A stretch of 64,000 bases of DNA from assembly GCA_003952965.2 (NCBI GenBank), contig CM025855.1, positions 36,932,052 to 36,996,051 of the forward strand, in the 5' to 3' direction. Below the pieces are notes generated by a model. It was given only the letters and a program-made list of their open reading frames with translations, ran no database searches and was not told where the DNA came from. The DNA comes from Morella rubra (Eukaryota > Streptophyta > Magnoliopsida > Fagales > Myricaceae). Below, piece by piece: positions 1-13,400 of this stretch (position 1 is the first letter of the stretch; each line of letters opens with the position of its first letter). Position numbers and translations under genes: made by a program.

Positions 1-1965
1 CTTACGTAAACTCTCACAGGAGATAGTAGGTTCTGAGGTCGATAGGAATTAATTTAGAAATTTCAGTATTACGAATATCTATAGTCCTTCTTGTCTTGTA
101 TTAATCTCTTTTCTTTCTGACTTTAGTCTTTTTAATAGACTAGTTGCTTTCTAATTCTTTATGTTTTTGGAATCCATGGATACCAGAACGCCCAATGTGA
201 CAAAGGGGTTGGTCACACCTGTGGTTCTTCTAGGGAATATTGTCATTGTCATATCAAGTTCTAATTGAGCCATGACTTCTTGGATTGTGGATTGAATAGC
301 CCCTACTTCTTGAAAGCCTGCTTTGATAGAAAAGAGTCAATCGTCTGCATATCGAGCGTAGCATATGTTCTTACTCAAATCAATCCAAATTTCCAGATAG
401 AACTGGTGTAAGAAGACATTCATGAGTACGGGTGATATAAAGCTTCCTTGAGGAATTCTTATATGACTACATAAAAGAATACATTGGGTCAGTCAGTCAC
501 TACCTCTATATGCTACGCCCCCTACGTCTTTAAAAACTACGGGGGCTAGCTATGAGTTCCTTCCTTCCTTCCCACTAAAGAGAGTTAATGCTTACTTTCG
601 CTATAAACCCATACCCATGGCTTCCTTAATCCAAATAGCCATAGGAGAAGCTGAACTAGCTAACCTAAGTCCGTAGCTAAAGTTCTCAAACAAGAGTTCC
701 ATTCCCCTTACTCGTATTGAAGGCAAATCCCGTTACTAGTAGTTCTGGTTAGCCCACTTGCCCGAGCACACTCTCAACTTGTAGATGCGCCAATCCCGCC
801 TTCCCCCACGAGAACAGAAAAACCAACAGACCACGAACACCAGCACGCATGAAAACAGCCCTTTCTTTTGAAAGCATACCCAAGAAGCGGGCATCCATCC
901 AATCTTCACTTATAGACATCAAATGGCCTTATTTCCGTTCGTTAACTACTTCTAACGAGCAAGTTAGTAGCCTAGCTCGGCCTCGGCTGAATGTTGGACA
1001 AACAGCAATAACCGTGCTTATCCTTCTAATAAATAAACTAAACCTTACCTAAGAACCGATTCACCCACTACTGCTACTACTAGTATAGAAGAAGATCTAT
1101 TAAGACGCACGGCTACCTATATAACAAATTGCCTCTGACCTCTGTCTCACGACCGCAAATAGAACCTGTAGCTTCATGCCCTGACCTGAACTGAACTACT
1201 ACTGGCTTAGCTGCTAGCTACTAATAACTTGGCACCCGTCCTGCCAATATAGTAGAAAGAGTATAAGTAGGATTCCACTCAGGGCACACTTGTTAGCTAC
1301 AGTTCCCATCTGTCTTGTAAAGAACTAGAACTCGAATTGCCCGCAGTTACGGGACTAGCTCCCCTGGCCGTAGCAACTACAGTTACTCTTGCTCCTGAGC
1401 TTCAAAATCCTTACTTCAGGGGGTTAAGGTAGTTTACTTGGCTGATAAGTCAGGTAGCGAAGCCTAAGATTAGATGACTGATTAGATTACTAGTTTGTTT
1501 AACTGAGGTGAGGTTCCCCGCCTAAGTCCCATAAGAAGGAAGAATAGCTGGAAGCTAAGCTAGAGTAGCTGCCTAGCTACAAACTCAAAAGCCTGGATTT
1601 TTGGCTATTAGTCCCTATTATTCTTATTCTAAAGTACCATTGGAGCTCCTTTTCCCGACAACAGATCGGATCTGACTTTCTCAAGTCATACGTCTTTTGT
1701 TCAGCCACAGTGTTCCGCTCTACTTATTATTACTTACTAGCGCCCTTCACTTCAACTCATACTACTTTACTTCCAGCTTATTCCCAAATCAAAGCTACTT
1801 GCTTATAAGAGCAAGGTGCGTAGCTGGCTTGTTAAAGCATGGAAAGGTATCCAGAAAGCACAGTAACAGCTATGAGAGCTAGAGCGCCCTCTCACCTAAT
1901 ACACCGCTACTAAATACTAAGGATTGAAAGTAGCACAATCGGCTATAGGGCAGAACTCCAGATCT
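1..1965. repeat. Direct repeat, copy A (mitochondrial-type)
   Basis: This stretch recurs in the same orientation at 8446-10405. The first 960 or so bases align without any difference I can see. From about 970 on, the copies differ by many 1-6 base insertions and deletions and hardly any substitutions. The content has the look of plant mitochondrial intergenic DNA, with many GCTAGCTAC-like and CTTACTAG-like words. It carries the reverse-transcriptase relic on the minus strand at 151-492. The short open frame at 849-1052 shows no family signature and is changed by an indel in the other copy, so I do not call it a gene. The repeat probably extends left of the window. Confidence 0.95.
151..492 (-). 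pseudogene. Reverse transcriptase relic, copy A
   Basis: The minus strand encodes part of a reverse-transcriptase palm domain. Visible motifs are IPQGSFISPVLMN (the PQG..SP block that precedes the catalytic motif in group II intron and related RTs) and the catalytic YARYADD box. An in-frame TGA at 337-339 directly follows YADD; in families of this type a tryptophan is common near there, so it may be a TGG-to-TGA change. The frame is closed upstream by TGA at 493-495 and downstream by TAG at 151-153. Only about 110 codons survive, with no thumb or maturase domain. The source may be a group II intron or a mitochondrial plasmid or retroelement; I cannot tell which. It is not evidently matR, whose motif context differs. 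Confidence 0.7.
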
Positions 1966-4806
1966 ACGAATAGCCGCGGGCAAGCACCTTTAACAAGCAA
2001 GTAGCTAGCTTCCACCTTACTTAACAGCAAGGCGCGAAAGCCTTCGCCTATAGCTTCTACTTAGCAGCCAAAATAAAGTACTCCTTTAACACACAAGTAC
2101 GTATGGAGTGCTACTTAACTAAGAAGTTAGGCAACAAGCGGATTTAAAGATGTCAGTAGAGCAACCTGAATCTTGCTCTTTTTGCCGTTTTGTGACGCAC
2201 CTCGTTCCCTCCTTTAGGTTGGCAAATGAATAAGCTTTGTTCGCTAGTGTATAGCAGATTTGTTTCTTACTTATTCCGTAATGTGGTTAAATAGGTCAGT
2301 CAAGTAAGGGCATTAAATAACCATCCACCTCTTCATGGTCTCGGTACCTTTCAAGTAATGAACAGTAAGAGCTCAATTTTTGAACCTATGATATTTGTCA
2401 GAACATTAGCCTGCCATCATACATCTGGTATGAGCTTTATGCTTTCTACATTGACAGGTGCGCTGGGCTTTTATCTGAACGATTCTTTATAACTGAAGCC
2501 CATATCGCTCCTTATTAGTGTTCAGGTGTTTCTCTTTATCGTGACCGTTGGGAAACAATGAATAAACACAAACCAGCTTCTCCACTATTACTCGTTGGTA
2601 GTAAGAACTGGGGCCGGAGGTGATGCAAGTAAAAATAGATGATGCATCCATGATGCGTTTCTCTCTGAGTCTCCCGATTCGAGGTATTAATGTCAACCTA
2701 CCTCTAAATGGTAGGTTTTTTGTTTAAATCAGAGTCTCGGCGTAGTATGTTAGATAATACAATATTATTCAGTCCTTTTCTGGGAACAGGACCGATTATC
2801 GAAAGTAAAATCTCATCACATACTTCATCTTCGATGAACAATTTAGCATTTAAAGTATTCTCTTTATGACGAAAAAAAGCCTCACAAGTCCTCTTTCGCT
2901 ATAATCAACTAGATTAGACTTAATTCGTTTTCATTCCGAAAACGCAGATATCTACATATAAATATACACCATATCTCTAAGTTTTCGTGTCAATTTAGAG
3001 TCAATCAATCTAAATGAATGAATGTATGAGAACTCCTCTTTTTATTTGCGTTTCCCTTCTAGTCTTAGTAGGGATTAAACTAGGACCACATAACAATTCA
3101 GTTAATTCAAATTGTTAACAACTCTAACACTCTGTGCTTTAGTTCCTTTCTATAAAATGTATTCTTGGTCATTTCCCTGCAAGCAATGGCTCGATGATTG
3201 GTAAAATGAGTTGAACCTTCAAGCCGGTATTTAGTAAAGGTAGTAAGTGAAGCAGGATGCCATAAGTGAAGTGGTGAATTGCGCACCGAGTCCCGTCCAT
3301 GGAATAAGGAAGCATAAAATTAGGTATTGGAGATTAATCCATTATTTACACGTTTCGTAATGAAATTTACAACTAATATTATTACCATCTTTATAATCGT
3401 CCAATCAAGTACTGTTTTTATTTGGCTTTGTAGAATAGTAGACAGTCCACACATACTTACATTTTGAGCGTCTGTTTTCGTCCAACACCTTTTATGTATA
3501 TAGTCAGAACATTCTCTATATCTAATTAAGTTCACACAGAAGGTCTTCCAAATCAGTGTCCAAATAATATAAACGACAATTCTACTTTCAGTTAGTTACT
3601 TAAAACTAGCGATCGCAAGAAACTGATTTTAGAAACTTAATAACAAGCTTTACTTAGAATTTAAGAACGAGTGAATAACCGTCAGTGATATTACAAACAG
3701 ATATGAAAAATACAAAAATTCAATGTTTTATCGCCACTATCTGTGAACGTATATTGACAAGTCTTCAGAAAATTAAACTTTGTTTCCGTTTGCTTATTTT
3801 CGTGATCTTTAGGTGAATAAAGTTACCTATGGCGGGTCTCTGCGTGATCAATCTATAAATTCATAAAAAACAATCGTCGTCGTCTCCCACCAATACCCTT
3901 TAGATATACTTCCCCTTTCATTATCTTCGAGTTTTCTTCTGTTAGCAACATCTCCTCTGACTTTTCCGGCTCAACAAGGCCAAGCCAAGATTTAGCACTG
4001 GAACAAACGATATAGACAGTTGTCCTGAAATTGGAGACGAAAGCCAATGATTTAATGGATATCTACACCCATTTCATATTTCAATGTAATGTCAATGTAG
4101 CATTCAGGTTCAGCAGGTTCTTTGCTTCAAAGATGAAGAATACACGAGCATATAAGCTAATCTCTAATTCTTGCAAATTAACCTGGTTTAGCCGAGCTAG
4201 AGTGGATGATGAACAATGTTTCCTTAGCCATGATTTAATGCATAAGAGCGTAGTCCCATTACCCTTGGCGAACTCCTTATACCGTTCGTCTTTTTTCCTT
4301 GTGACCTTTGAAGTTAAAATTGTTTCTACTAGTGAAAACTTTTTCTTTTTTCTTAAAATTCTGCCTTATATGTTTGATTCCAGAAGGCAGAACTGTACCT
4401 TTTACTGTGTCATCTATCATCAAAAAGAACTTTTCTCTTTGTTGAATCAGAAGTTTTAACGCACTCTTTGCAAACTATAAAGGGTCGAAAAGTTTACCCT
4501 CGACCCCCCCAGAACCCAATTTTCGCATCTATTAGAGCTCATCATTTCTAATATATTAAAGTAATAGAGCTGGTTTGATCGCGATTTGTCAGTGATTTCG
4601 AAATTGGAAGCTAGGAAAGCAAGATGGTCCGGAATGCCGGCTCCTACTGCAGTCAGTATTTCACGTTTTAAGGCCTTCTTAAATTCTAATCTCAAGCACA
4701 GAAAACACAGGCCAGACACGGCCACGATCAAAGTTTTCTACTGAGAAAGGAAGGATTCGCTATACTAGTAATCCACATTCAGTGGTATGAAAAAGATATC
4801 ATATAA
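1966..4806. other. Unassigned region, no gene recognised
   Basis: Bases 1966 to about 2330 still look mitochondrial, with a CCTTCGCCTATAG word at 2041 that recurs elsewhere in the window. After that the sequence is AT-rich and nuclear-looking. The open frames here (for example 142 codons at 4031-4459, plus) have irregular codon use and no domain signature, so I leave them out. Confidence 0.5.
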
Positions 4807-5223
4807 CTATTCAGGACATGTCTTCAAACGATGGTGCAGTACTCGCTCTTTTACAGAGTTCATTTTGGTAGTCATCGACAGTTTCATAACTTGCTGGCGT
4901 GCATAATGACTTTGCTCTCCAAATAGCTCTTGGATATATACAAGTATCTCTTTAGCTATTGCTATGCCCTCGCATTGATTTTGCAATAAGTTGTACATAG
5001 ATGCCAACATATAACAACAAGATAATTCATCCGCCTCATGCCACTTTTGAAAAGCAACTCTTTGTTCTTGAGTAGCGTTGGCTAAGGCAAGCTGAGGAGT
5101 CTCCTCTTTGAGGACATGAGCTATTTTATCCACAGTAAGTACTATCATAAGATTTCTCTTCCAGTCAAGGAAGTTCGGCTCAATTAGTTTATTATCATCT
5201 AGGATTCTAGATAATGGGGTTAG
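4807..5223 (-). pseudogene. Ty1/copia gag fragment (UBN2 type)
   Basis: The minus strand reads as the N-terminal part of a copia-type Gag polyprotein. Visible blocks are ILDDNKL near the start, a DWKRNL block, CYMLASM in the centre, and an ELFGEQSHYAR segment. These match the order seen in the UBN2/gag-polypeptide family of plant copia elements, whose products package element RNA in cytoplasmic particles. The open frame extends upstream of the first ATG (5148) to about 5223, which is expected because the real start is lost. It ends at a TAG at 4807-4809, well before the zinc knuckle, protease, integrase and RT regions, none of which I see nearby. No LTR or primer-binding site was found. It is a dead fragment and marks this part as nuclear-type DNA, though plant mitochondria also capture such pieces. 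Confidence 0.8.
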
Positions 5224-6079
5224 GCAAGAAAAATTTCACAATAATTAAAACATTAGCATGGAATTTAATAGCTAATGGTAATGCTGAATCACATTTTTAG
5301 GAGTCTATATATGTTTATTATTTAGCAGAATATAATATTTCGATGATTTGCACTGGATTTATCAAGAAATTTCAACTTTATGTCCATAATACTAATTTTA
5401 GTCAATTCTGACAATTATAAAACAGTAACATTTATTATCATTAAATACATGTTTGTATATATATGCATTAAAATTTCATGATTTTGATATTTTTTGGCAC
5501 CAAATAACACATCTTGACTATTTAAGTGGCGCGTTTATTGTTAAGTGCAAATCGTTTTTTTCTTTTTATTTTTTTATTTGTATTTTTTTAATTTTTGTAA
5601 TGGTTTGGCATGCTATTGTTATATCACCACACTTCTCATTATCTACAAGAGTATAATATTTAGAAATAAATAATTGGGCGTTACTTTTAGTTTTTACCAA
5701 TATGCAATCAAACTATTCCCAATAATGGAAGGCCATGGAATTTAAGTTTCTTATAAAATAATCTCATTTAACACTTATATTAAACCTGTTAAATTTTTTT
5801 TTTTTAATCTTAAACACGGATCAAGACGGGTTGTACGGTCAACAGGTTGACCGGTTGACACATTCGGGCGGGCATGGTCCGGGTCTAACCGATCTAGGCT
5901 ATACGGGTCAGGTCCAACTTACTGCACAGCTTGCCATGGCTCGAATAATAGACGCATTAAGCTGGCCAACAAGGCCGCGTGGCTCCCTCTCAACCCTTTT
6001 TCTTTTTTTTTTTTTTATTGGACCCAGCCCAACCTTTGGGCTTGGCTGCTAGCCTTGGGCAGGAAGCCAAACGGCTGAC
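5224..6079. other. AT-rich nuclear-type intergenic DNA
   Basis: This is AT-rich DNA with long T runs (about 5567-5600, 5790-5802, 6001-6016). At 5820-5960 there is a GC-richer patch with repeated words of the kind GGTTGACCGG and ACGGGTCAGG, followed by GGACCCAGCCCAACC. Such patches are common in plant nuclear repeats. No coding sequence is supported. Confidence 0.5.
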
Positions 6080-6500
6080 NNNNNNNNNNNNNNNNNNNNN
6101 NNNNNNNNNNNNNNNNNNNNNNNNNNNNNNNNNNNNNNNNNNNNNNNNNNNNNNNNNNNNNNNNNNNNNNNNNNNNNNNNNNNNNNNNNNNNNNNNNNNN
6201 NNNNNNNNNNNNNNNNNNNNNNNNNNNNNNNNNNNNNNNNNNNNNNNNNNNNNNNNNNNNNNNNNNNNNNNNNNNNNNNNNNNNNNNNNNNNNNNNNNNN
6301 NNNNNNNNNNNNNNNNNNNNNNNNNNNNNNNNNNNNNNNNNNNNNNNNNNNNNNNNNNNNNNNNNNNNNNNNNNNNNNNNNNNNNNNNNNNNNNNNNNNN
6401 NNNNNNNNNNNNNNNNNNNNNNNNNNNNNNNNNNNNNNNNNNNNNNNNNNNNNNNNNNNNNNNNNNNNNNNNNNNNNNNNNNNNNNNNNNNNNNNNNNNN
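6080..6500. other. Sequencing gap (421 N)
   Basis: A run of 421 unknown bases. The long open frames that cross it are artefacts of the Ns. Confidence 1.
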
Positions 6501-8445
6501 GCCTCCTCTCTGTCTCTAATGTGACAAAAAATGTGATAAGTCTGAGCCTCAACTCTTTTGATTAATGGAGGACATCATGGGTCGCATTGTTGTTGTTTGA
6601 ATTACCGCCAATATCCTATAAACCCCTTACTGCTCGCTGTAGGATATAAAAATGACTTTTCGACTTATATTTTTCTATCGCACACCTAACTAATACGCTC
6701 TTGAGTGAATATTAATATATCACTGTAGAGAGACAATATAAATATATACGTATTACTTAGCAATTACTTATCCTCTTTCATTACTCATTCTTTCCATTAT
6801 CCCTCTGCCTTTGTTCTCAGTTACTCATCAAATGGCACTCAGTTTATATCTTTAAGTTCAATCATCGACAAGGTTCAAAGAAAGGGTGGGCCATTGAGAA
6901 AGAATCGATTCCAAACCACAATGCTAGCAGATGGCGGGCCTCCGCTTTTCTTTTCATTAATGAAACCTGCCAGTTATTATGAACTCAAATCAAAAGGACA
7001 AAAAATTAGGATTTTAACTTTGTTCAAAAGAAAAAAAAAGAAAGACGTGGGTGGCATTATTACTGGGGTGTCAGTTAGAAAGGTTCTTACAATGTTCGTT
7101 CAATCAAGCAGCATTCTTCTTTTTCTTAACTTAAGGAGAGGGAGGACGGCTTTCTAAGAAGGGCTTGGGACCTATGAACGGAACAACACAACAAACATGA
7201 TGAAATGAAGAAGAATGAACGGGAGGCGTCGGAGAGAAGGACTGACGAACTACTTACTTGTGGTTGGTTAACTACTTTACTGACTTGGGGTTCTTTCTCG
7301 TAGCTAGTATAGGAAGGCTTATTCCGAAGATTCTTTTGTGAATTCCACGTGCAAGAAGTTTGACTCTCTAGGGCTTTAGCTTGGCTTTCCTTTTGCTTTG
7401 TCCCACGAGTCCTCCCTTGGATCCCGTTTTTGGGTGTCACTATAAGCACAGGATGTGCTCCTAGCTGTAATAAAAAGCTTTGCTCGATTCCTAAAGAATG
7501 GGATAAGAAGGGCATGGCCTAGGCGATCCTATAAGTAAAAAGTGGATTCTCTAGCCTCATCCCTTGCGTAAACCAGACTAAGTAGTCCATTCCGATGTTC
7601 TGCTTCATGCCCACTGCAACTACTCGTAGCAAGTCCTACATCCTCGATGCTTTCCGCGCCGAGGAAGCCCTTGTAGCTAACCGGTTTGCTCTTAATAAAG
7701 AAAAAGGCGTGTTCGTGTTGTTTAGTATAGACTAGACCTAGCTGAACCTTTGACTGAAATCTTAGGTTGTCTTTGTTCTTTTCGGTCAATCAAACATAGA
7801 GTTAGTAAGTCCAACAATCAATCAGAGCTGCCGGGCTCAGCGAATGCTGCCTTCACTCATTCTTGGGCCTTCGGGCCCTTAGGGACGACTCCAGTCAAGC
7901 AATACAAAGAATGACATTGACCAGCCAGATATCACGTAGAAAAGACAGATCCGACCCCCTCACGGGGAGCCTAGTCGAAGGAGTAGTTCGCAGAGCACTA
8001 TGGAAAGGCTATGTGCAAAGGAAGAGGGGCAGCTATCTGGGCTATTTAAAAGGGAAAGTCTTCTTGCGTGGAAAGGGACAGTGCGGGCTACTATTACTAG
8101 TAAGGCTGCAAAGACAGCTATCTTCTCCTTGCTTGCTCCCTGGGGGGAACCCCAAAAGCACCATTCCCACTAGCTACGAGGAAGAGCGACCTAGTCTCTT
8201 ACAAAAGAAGTTGTGGACTCAGATATGATATGATGCTCGTACTTATCTAAAGATTTACCTCGGCAGGACAATGCCCTGTGCTTTCCTGTATGTGAGGAAT
8301 TCCCCCCGGGGGACTTATTCTGTTTATGGAAAGAAGAGGGAGACCCAATCCTCAGGACAAGAAGGCTAACAAGTCTGTCTTTTGCTTGCCTAGGAGATCC
8401 ACTGAGATGAGCTCTTCCGATAGCAGTTGCTTTTCTGCAATCTTT
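6501..8445. other. Spacer between repeat copies, mitochondrial-type from about 7100
   Basis: Bases 6501-7100 are AT-rich with no recognisable feature. From about 7130 the style becomes that of plant mitochondrial spacer (balanced GC, words such as GGGCCTTCGGGCCC at 7864). Open frames at 7126-7515 minus, 7529-7789 minus and 7863-8228 plus are 86-129 codons long; I recognise no family and they look like chance mitochondrial ORFs. The region ends where repeat copy B begins. Confidence 0.5.
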
Positions 8446-10405
8446 CTTACGTAAACTCTCACAGGAGATAGTAGGTTCTGAGGTCGATAGGAATTAATTT
8501 AGAAATTTCAGTATTACGAATATCTATAGTCCTTCTTGTCTTGTATTAATCTCTTTTCTTTCTGACTTTAGTCTTTTTAATAGACTAGTTGCTTTCTAAT
8601 TCTTTATGTTTTTGGAATCCATGGATACCAGAACGCCCAATGTGACAAAGGGGTTGGTCACACCTGTGGTTCTTCTAGGGAATATTGTCATTGTCATATC
8701 AAGTTCTAATTGAGCCATGACTTCTTGGATTGTGGATTGAATAGCCCCTACTTCTTGAAAGCCTGCTTTGATAGAAAAGAGTCAATCGTCTGCATATCGA
8801 GCGTAGCATATGTTCTTACTCAAATCAATCCAAATTTCCAGATAGAACTGGTGTAAGAAGACATTCATGAGTACGGGTGATATAAAGCTTCCTTGAGGAA
8901 TTCTTATATGACTACATAAAAGAATACATTGGGTCAGTCAGTCACTACCTCTATATGCTACGCCCCCTACGTCTTTAAAAACTACGGGGGCTAGCTATGA
9001 GTTCCTTCCTTCCTTCCCACTAAAGAGAGTTAATGCTTACTTTCGCTATAAACCCATACCCATGGCTTCCTTAATCCAAATAGCCATAGGAGAAGCTGAA
9101 CTAGCTAACCTAAGTCCGTAGCTAAAGTTCTCAAACAAGAGTTCCATTCCCCTTACTCGTATTGAAGGCAAATCCCGTTACTAGTAGTTCTGGTTAGCCC
9201 ACTTGCCCGAGCACACTCTCAACTTGTAGATGCGCCAATCCCGCCTTCCCCCACGAGAACAGAAAAACCAACAGACCACGAACACCAGCACGCATGAAAA
9301 CAGCCCTTTCTTTTGAAAGCATACCCAAGAAGCGGGCATCCATCCAATCTTCACTTATAGACATCAAATGGCCTTATTTCCGTTCGTTAACTACTTCTAA
9401 CGAGCAAGTTAGTAGCCTACCTCGGCTGAATGTTGGGACAAACAGCAATAACCGTGCTTATCCTTCTAATAAATAAACTAAACCTTACCTAAGAAACCGA
9501 TTCACCCACTACTGCTACTACTAGTATAGAAGAAGATCTATTAAGACGCACGGCTACCTATATAACAAATTGCCTCTGACCTCTGTCTCACGACCGCAAA
9601 TAGAACCTGTAGCTTCATGCCCTGACCTGAACTGAACTACTACTGGCTTAGCTGCCTAGCTACTAATAACTTGGCACCCGTCCTGCCAATATAGTAGAAA
9701 GAGTATAAGTAGGATTCCACTCAGGGCACACTTGTTAGCTACAGTTCCCATCTGTCTTGTAAAGAACTAGAACTCGAATTGCCCGCAGTTACGGGACTAG
9801 CTCCCCTGGCCGTAGCAACTACAGTTACTCTTGCTCCTGAGCTTCAAAATCCTTACTTCAGGGGGTTAAGGTAGTTTACTTGCTGGCTGATAAGTCAGGT
9901 AGCGAAGCCTAAGATTAGATGACTGATTAGATTACTAGTTTGTTTAACTGAGGTGAGGTTCCCCGCCTAAGTCCCATAAGAGAAGGAAGAATAGCTGGAA
10001 GCTAGAGAGTAGCTGCCTAGCTACAAACTCAAAAGCCTGGATTTGGCTATTAGTCCCTATTATTCTTATTCTAAAGTACCATTGGAGCTCCTTTTCCCGA
10101 CAACAGATCGGAGATCTGACTTTCTCAAGTCATACGTCTTTTGTTCAGCCAACAGTGTTCCGCTCTACTTATTATTACTTACTAGCGCCCTTCACTTCAA
10201 CTCATACTACTTTACTTCCAGCTTATTCCCAAATCAAAGCTACTTGCTTATAAGAGCAAGGTGCGTAGCTGGCTTGTTAAAGCATGGAAAGGTATCCAGA
10301 AAGCACAGTAACAGCTATGAGATAGGCGCCCTCTCACCTAATACCCGCTACTAATACTAAGGATTGAAAGTAGCACAATCGGCTATAGGGCAGAACTCCA
10401 GATCT
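8446..10405. repeat. Direct repeat, copy B (mitochondrial-type)
   Basis: Second copy of the 1-1965 repeat, same orientation, offset 8445 at the start. It ends at the shared word CAGAACTCCAGATCT, after which the two sites differ. Indels relative to copy A include loss of a 6-base unit near 9419 and small gains near 9660, 9880 and 9980. Because the changes are nearly all indels, the copies are either a recent duplication hit by slippage or one sequence assembled twice with read errors. Confidence 0.95.
8596..8937 (-). pseudogene. Reverse transcriptase relic, copy B
   Basis: Identical in layout to the relic at 151-492: the SFISPVLMN block, the YARYADD box and the same in-frame TGA (8782-8784). 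Shared inactivating stops show that the RT was already broken before the segment was duplicated. Confidence 0.7.
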
Positions 10406-13400
10406 TATCTGTCTTCCTACTAATAACATAATTTCCTAGGCGTGCTAGTGAACACCGATTACAGTAAGTTCATAAAATCAATTTTTCACTACTATGTATT
10501 GATGTATAAAGAAGCGTTGAGAATAGACTTAGGACAACTATTGAGCGTTGTATGAAATTCTTTTTCCTCTCCACAGCTTACTATGTGTTATCGAACACAT
10601 TAAGAACATGCGTTGCTGAGACACATGCCACTAAAGTCACCCCGACGAAAGCACTTCGCCTATAGCGAGTGTCCTAATGGTTCTCCAGTGTAGCCAAGTA
10701 TTAAATCGAGTGCGCAAAACATACAATCAAAAATGTTGTCGATACACTCAACTATGTAGACGAATTTGCCAAGAAAATCTCAGCGAAATAACGCATAAGC
10801 GTCTAATCCCACATCGTCCAAAATGGTCTCAATCGAACCTCCAATGGCACCTCCATATACTTACAAAAGTGACAAAACCCTTGAGCTATAGAGGACGTCT
10901 AATTATAAATGAAAGTTAGAGAGAGAGAAAAGAAACAAGGACTCGCTGACATTATTCTCCAAACTCTCTTATCCTCTTATAGAGCACGTAATAAGTCAAG
11001 ATCCCAGAAGCAATTTCAGTTCAGGCTCTGTCCTCTCAGATCTTCACCAAATATTACTCCCATTGTTACATCTTCTGTTCTGCCGCTCATGTCACCATTA
11101 GGCTCCGAGTCGTCATGCCTATCCCGACACGACAACTATGAGAACTTTCCGTTGAAGAGGAAGACAAGACACTTGCAATACGATCATGCCCCTATATCGT
11201 TAGAAAAGAGTAAATGCTATTAAAGACAGACAAGGCATATACTCGCAATGTCCTACCAAGCAGAGCTTACGCTTGTTCTTCCATGAGTGAACCCGACTTT
11301 GAGCGTTTTCATTTCAAGGAATCTTTACTTCTTGCATATATATGAGCTTTTCCTTTATAGACTTATTCGCTTAGACGACTTCCACACGTTGTGAGCTTTC
11401 CATTTGCATATTCAGCTCTTGACCAATTTGTCATTTGGTTAAGCCTATCTATCGTAGAAAACCATTTGAGGTTGCTATAAATACACCTGGTGTCTTAACC
11501 CTACTTTTCGACGGTTTAGATAGATAATCCCGCCTTCCGCTGATTTAATTGTGAGAAGAGTGCAAGTCGTAACGACTCCGAATGAGAAACGCCTTTGTTA
11601 CGATTGCAATAGCACCAGTCTAGCTAAACCACGCTTCATCTGCCATCTTGAGGGAGAATAAGTGAAGAAAGCCTCAAAGGCAAAGTTTCAAATAGCCATT
11701 GGGATTGTGACGTACGACCAGTGTGTCTTCCCTGACAGTCATCTGAACCATCCAACGATTATCCTGTCTGATGCTCGTGTCATTCTCTCTAACTCTATTA
11801 CTACGTCGTCTATCGATTCAATACATATATTTTTATTTCATTTGTGAGATTTATGCTTTATGCTTTAGTCATTATTCAGTATTTTGCTTGCTTATACACA
11901 TTTAGTCTCATTATTAATGTGAAGTTATTTTTAATTGGGTTTATTAATTCAAAAAAGCACTTACAGTTTTATTTAGAAAGCACATATCACCCCCCTCTTC
12001 CAGTTCTTACATACGACTTTCACAATTTACCAGTACAGTAATTATTTCTTAATTTATATTTGTTCCAATTCTCTAAAGCCTCTCACATATATTCCAGCAC
12101 TACTTCCTCCGTTCCTTACCTCATCGATATACTCTTATACGTAGTCCTAACCTTGATAAAATAATTTAAGTTTTTCTGGTCTTTTTCTATGAATTTATAA
12201 AACTTGTTCTTTCTATTAATCTTCTCCCTATTGATCTCTTATTGCCTCATTTCTTAATACTATTAATTGTATTCTATTTATCCATTACTCTTGTTCAAAG
12301 TACTCTTGTATGAATTTATTATATGTTTTATGTTATGTTAAACCTTCCATTTTTCTAGTTAAGTTGTACTGATTGTGCATTCCATTGTGATAGGTCTTAG
12401 TTGTAGAATATAATGTTCAATCCATGGTCGTTTTTAAATTTATCAAGTGATAGTCAATATAAAGTCCTTCAACCTTCTCATTAGTATTCCTCATATTTCC
12501 TTAAATATTATATTTAGTGTCCTAATTGATTTGAACAATTTAATTTGGGTTCACTTTTAAACCTATTTATTTTCTGTCTTTAATAATCCTGTGCCTAACT
12601 ACTATAGTGTTCATTTCTAAATAACCTCTTTGTGTGAGTGTCATATCCTAATTATAGCAACGTTCTCTCTAAACCTTTTCTTACTCGCCATACTAATGAC
12701 ATAAATCACCCATTACAATATTTTAAATTATATTTTCTTCGGTCCAAACCCTTCTCTTCTTTTCTACACAGTTACTTTTCTATTAATTAAATGTCTACAT
12801 TGGATAAAAAAACATATATATTTCTGCGTACCTCTATTTCTTTCATTTTTCATTGTGGTCCTGTTAATAACCTCTTTTCCCCACTTGAATTGCGCCTCAT
12901 TTTCCATAAGCAAATGATTATAGGTCATCCTGTACTTTTCAAACTAATAAAACTTGAAGAATTATTTATTACTACTTAATATTTTCATGCAATGTAAGAC
13001 TAACAGCTCAACCTATAACCCACGTTCGATTGTTCAATCTACATTATTTAGGCTGGATATTCTAATTGAAATAGTGAGAAATAATTATTAGTATATTGTG
13101 TTGTCTGAATTCAAAGTCTGCTCCTTATCACTAAGTCCTTATGGCCCATCTTGTACTATCTTATCTCTTGTCTTCACGAATTAATTATTTATTATCTAAT
13201 GCTACTTTAAAGAGCCTATTCTTTAGGTCATTCTAATTTATATTGCGTCCGTTGTAAACCTTCACTAATCTATGTGCGTATACATTTACTTCTCGTTAAA
13301 GTCTGTAATTGGTGTGATCCAATTGGGTTATAGCTAATGCAGTTTGTTTGGTGAATCATTTGAATGTTTATATGTATGTATGGTGTACCCTTGTCAAAGT

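Noticed and set aside
4031-4459. 142-codon plus-strand frame
   Set aside because: Irregular composition and no motif; lies in AT-rich nuclear-type DNA beside a transposon relic.
5979-6552. Open frames of 167-181 codons on both strands
   Set aside because: They exist only because the 421-base N run has no stop codons.
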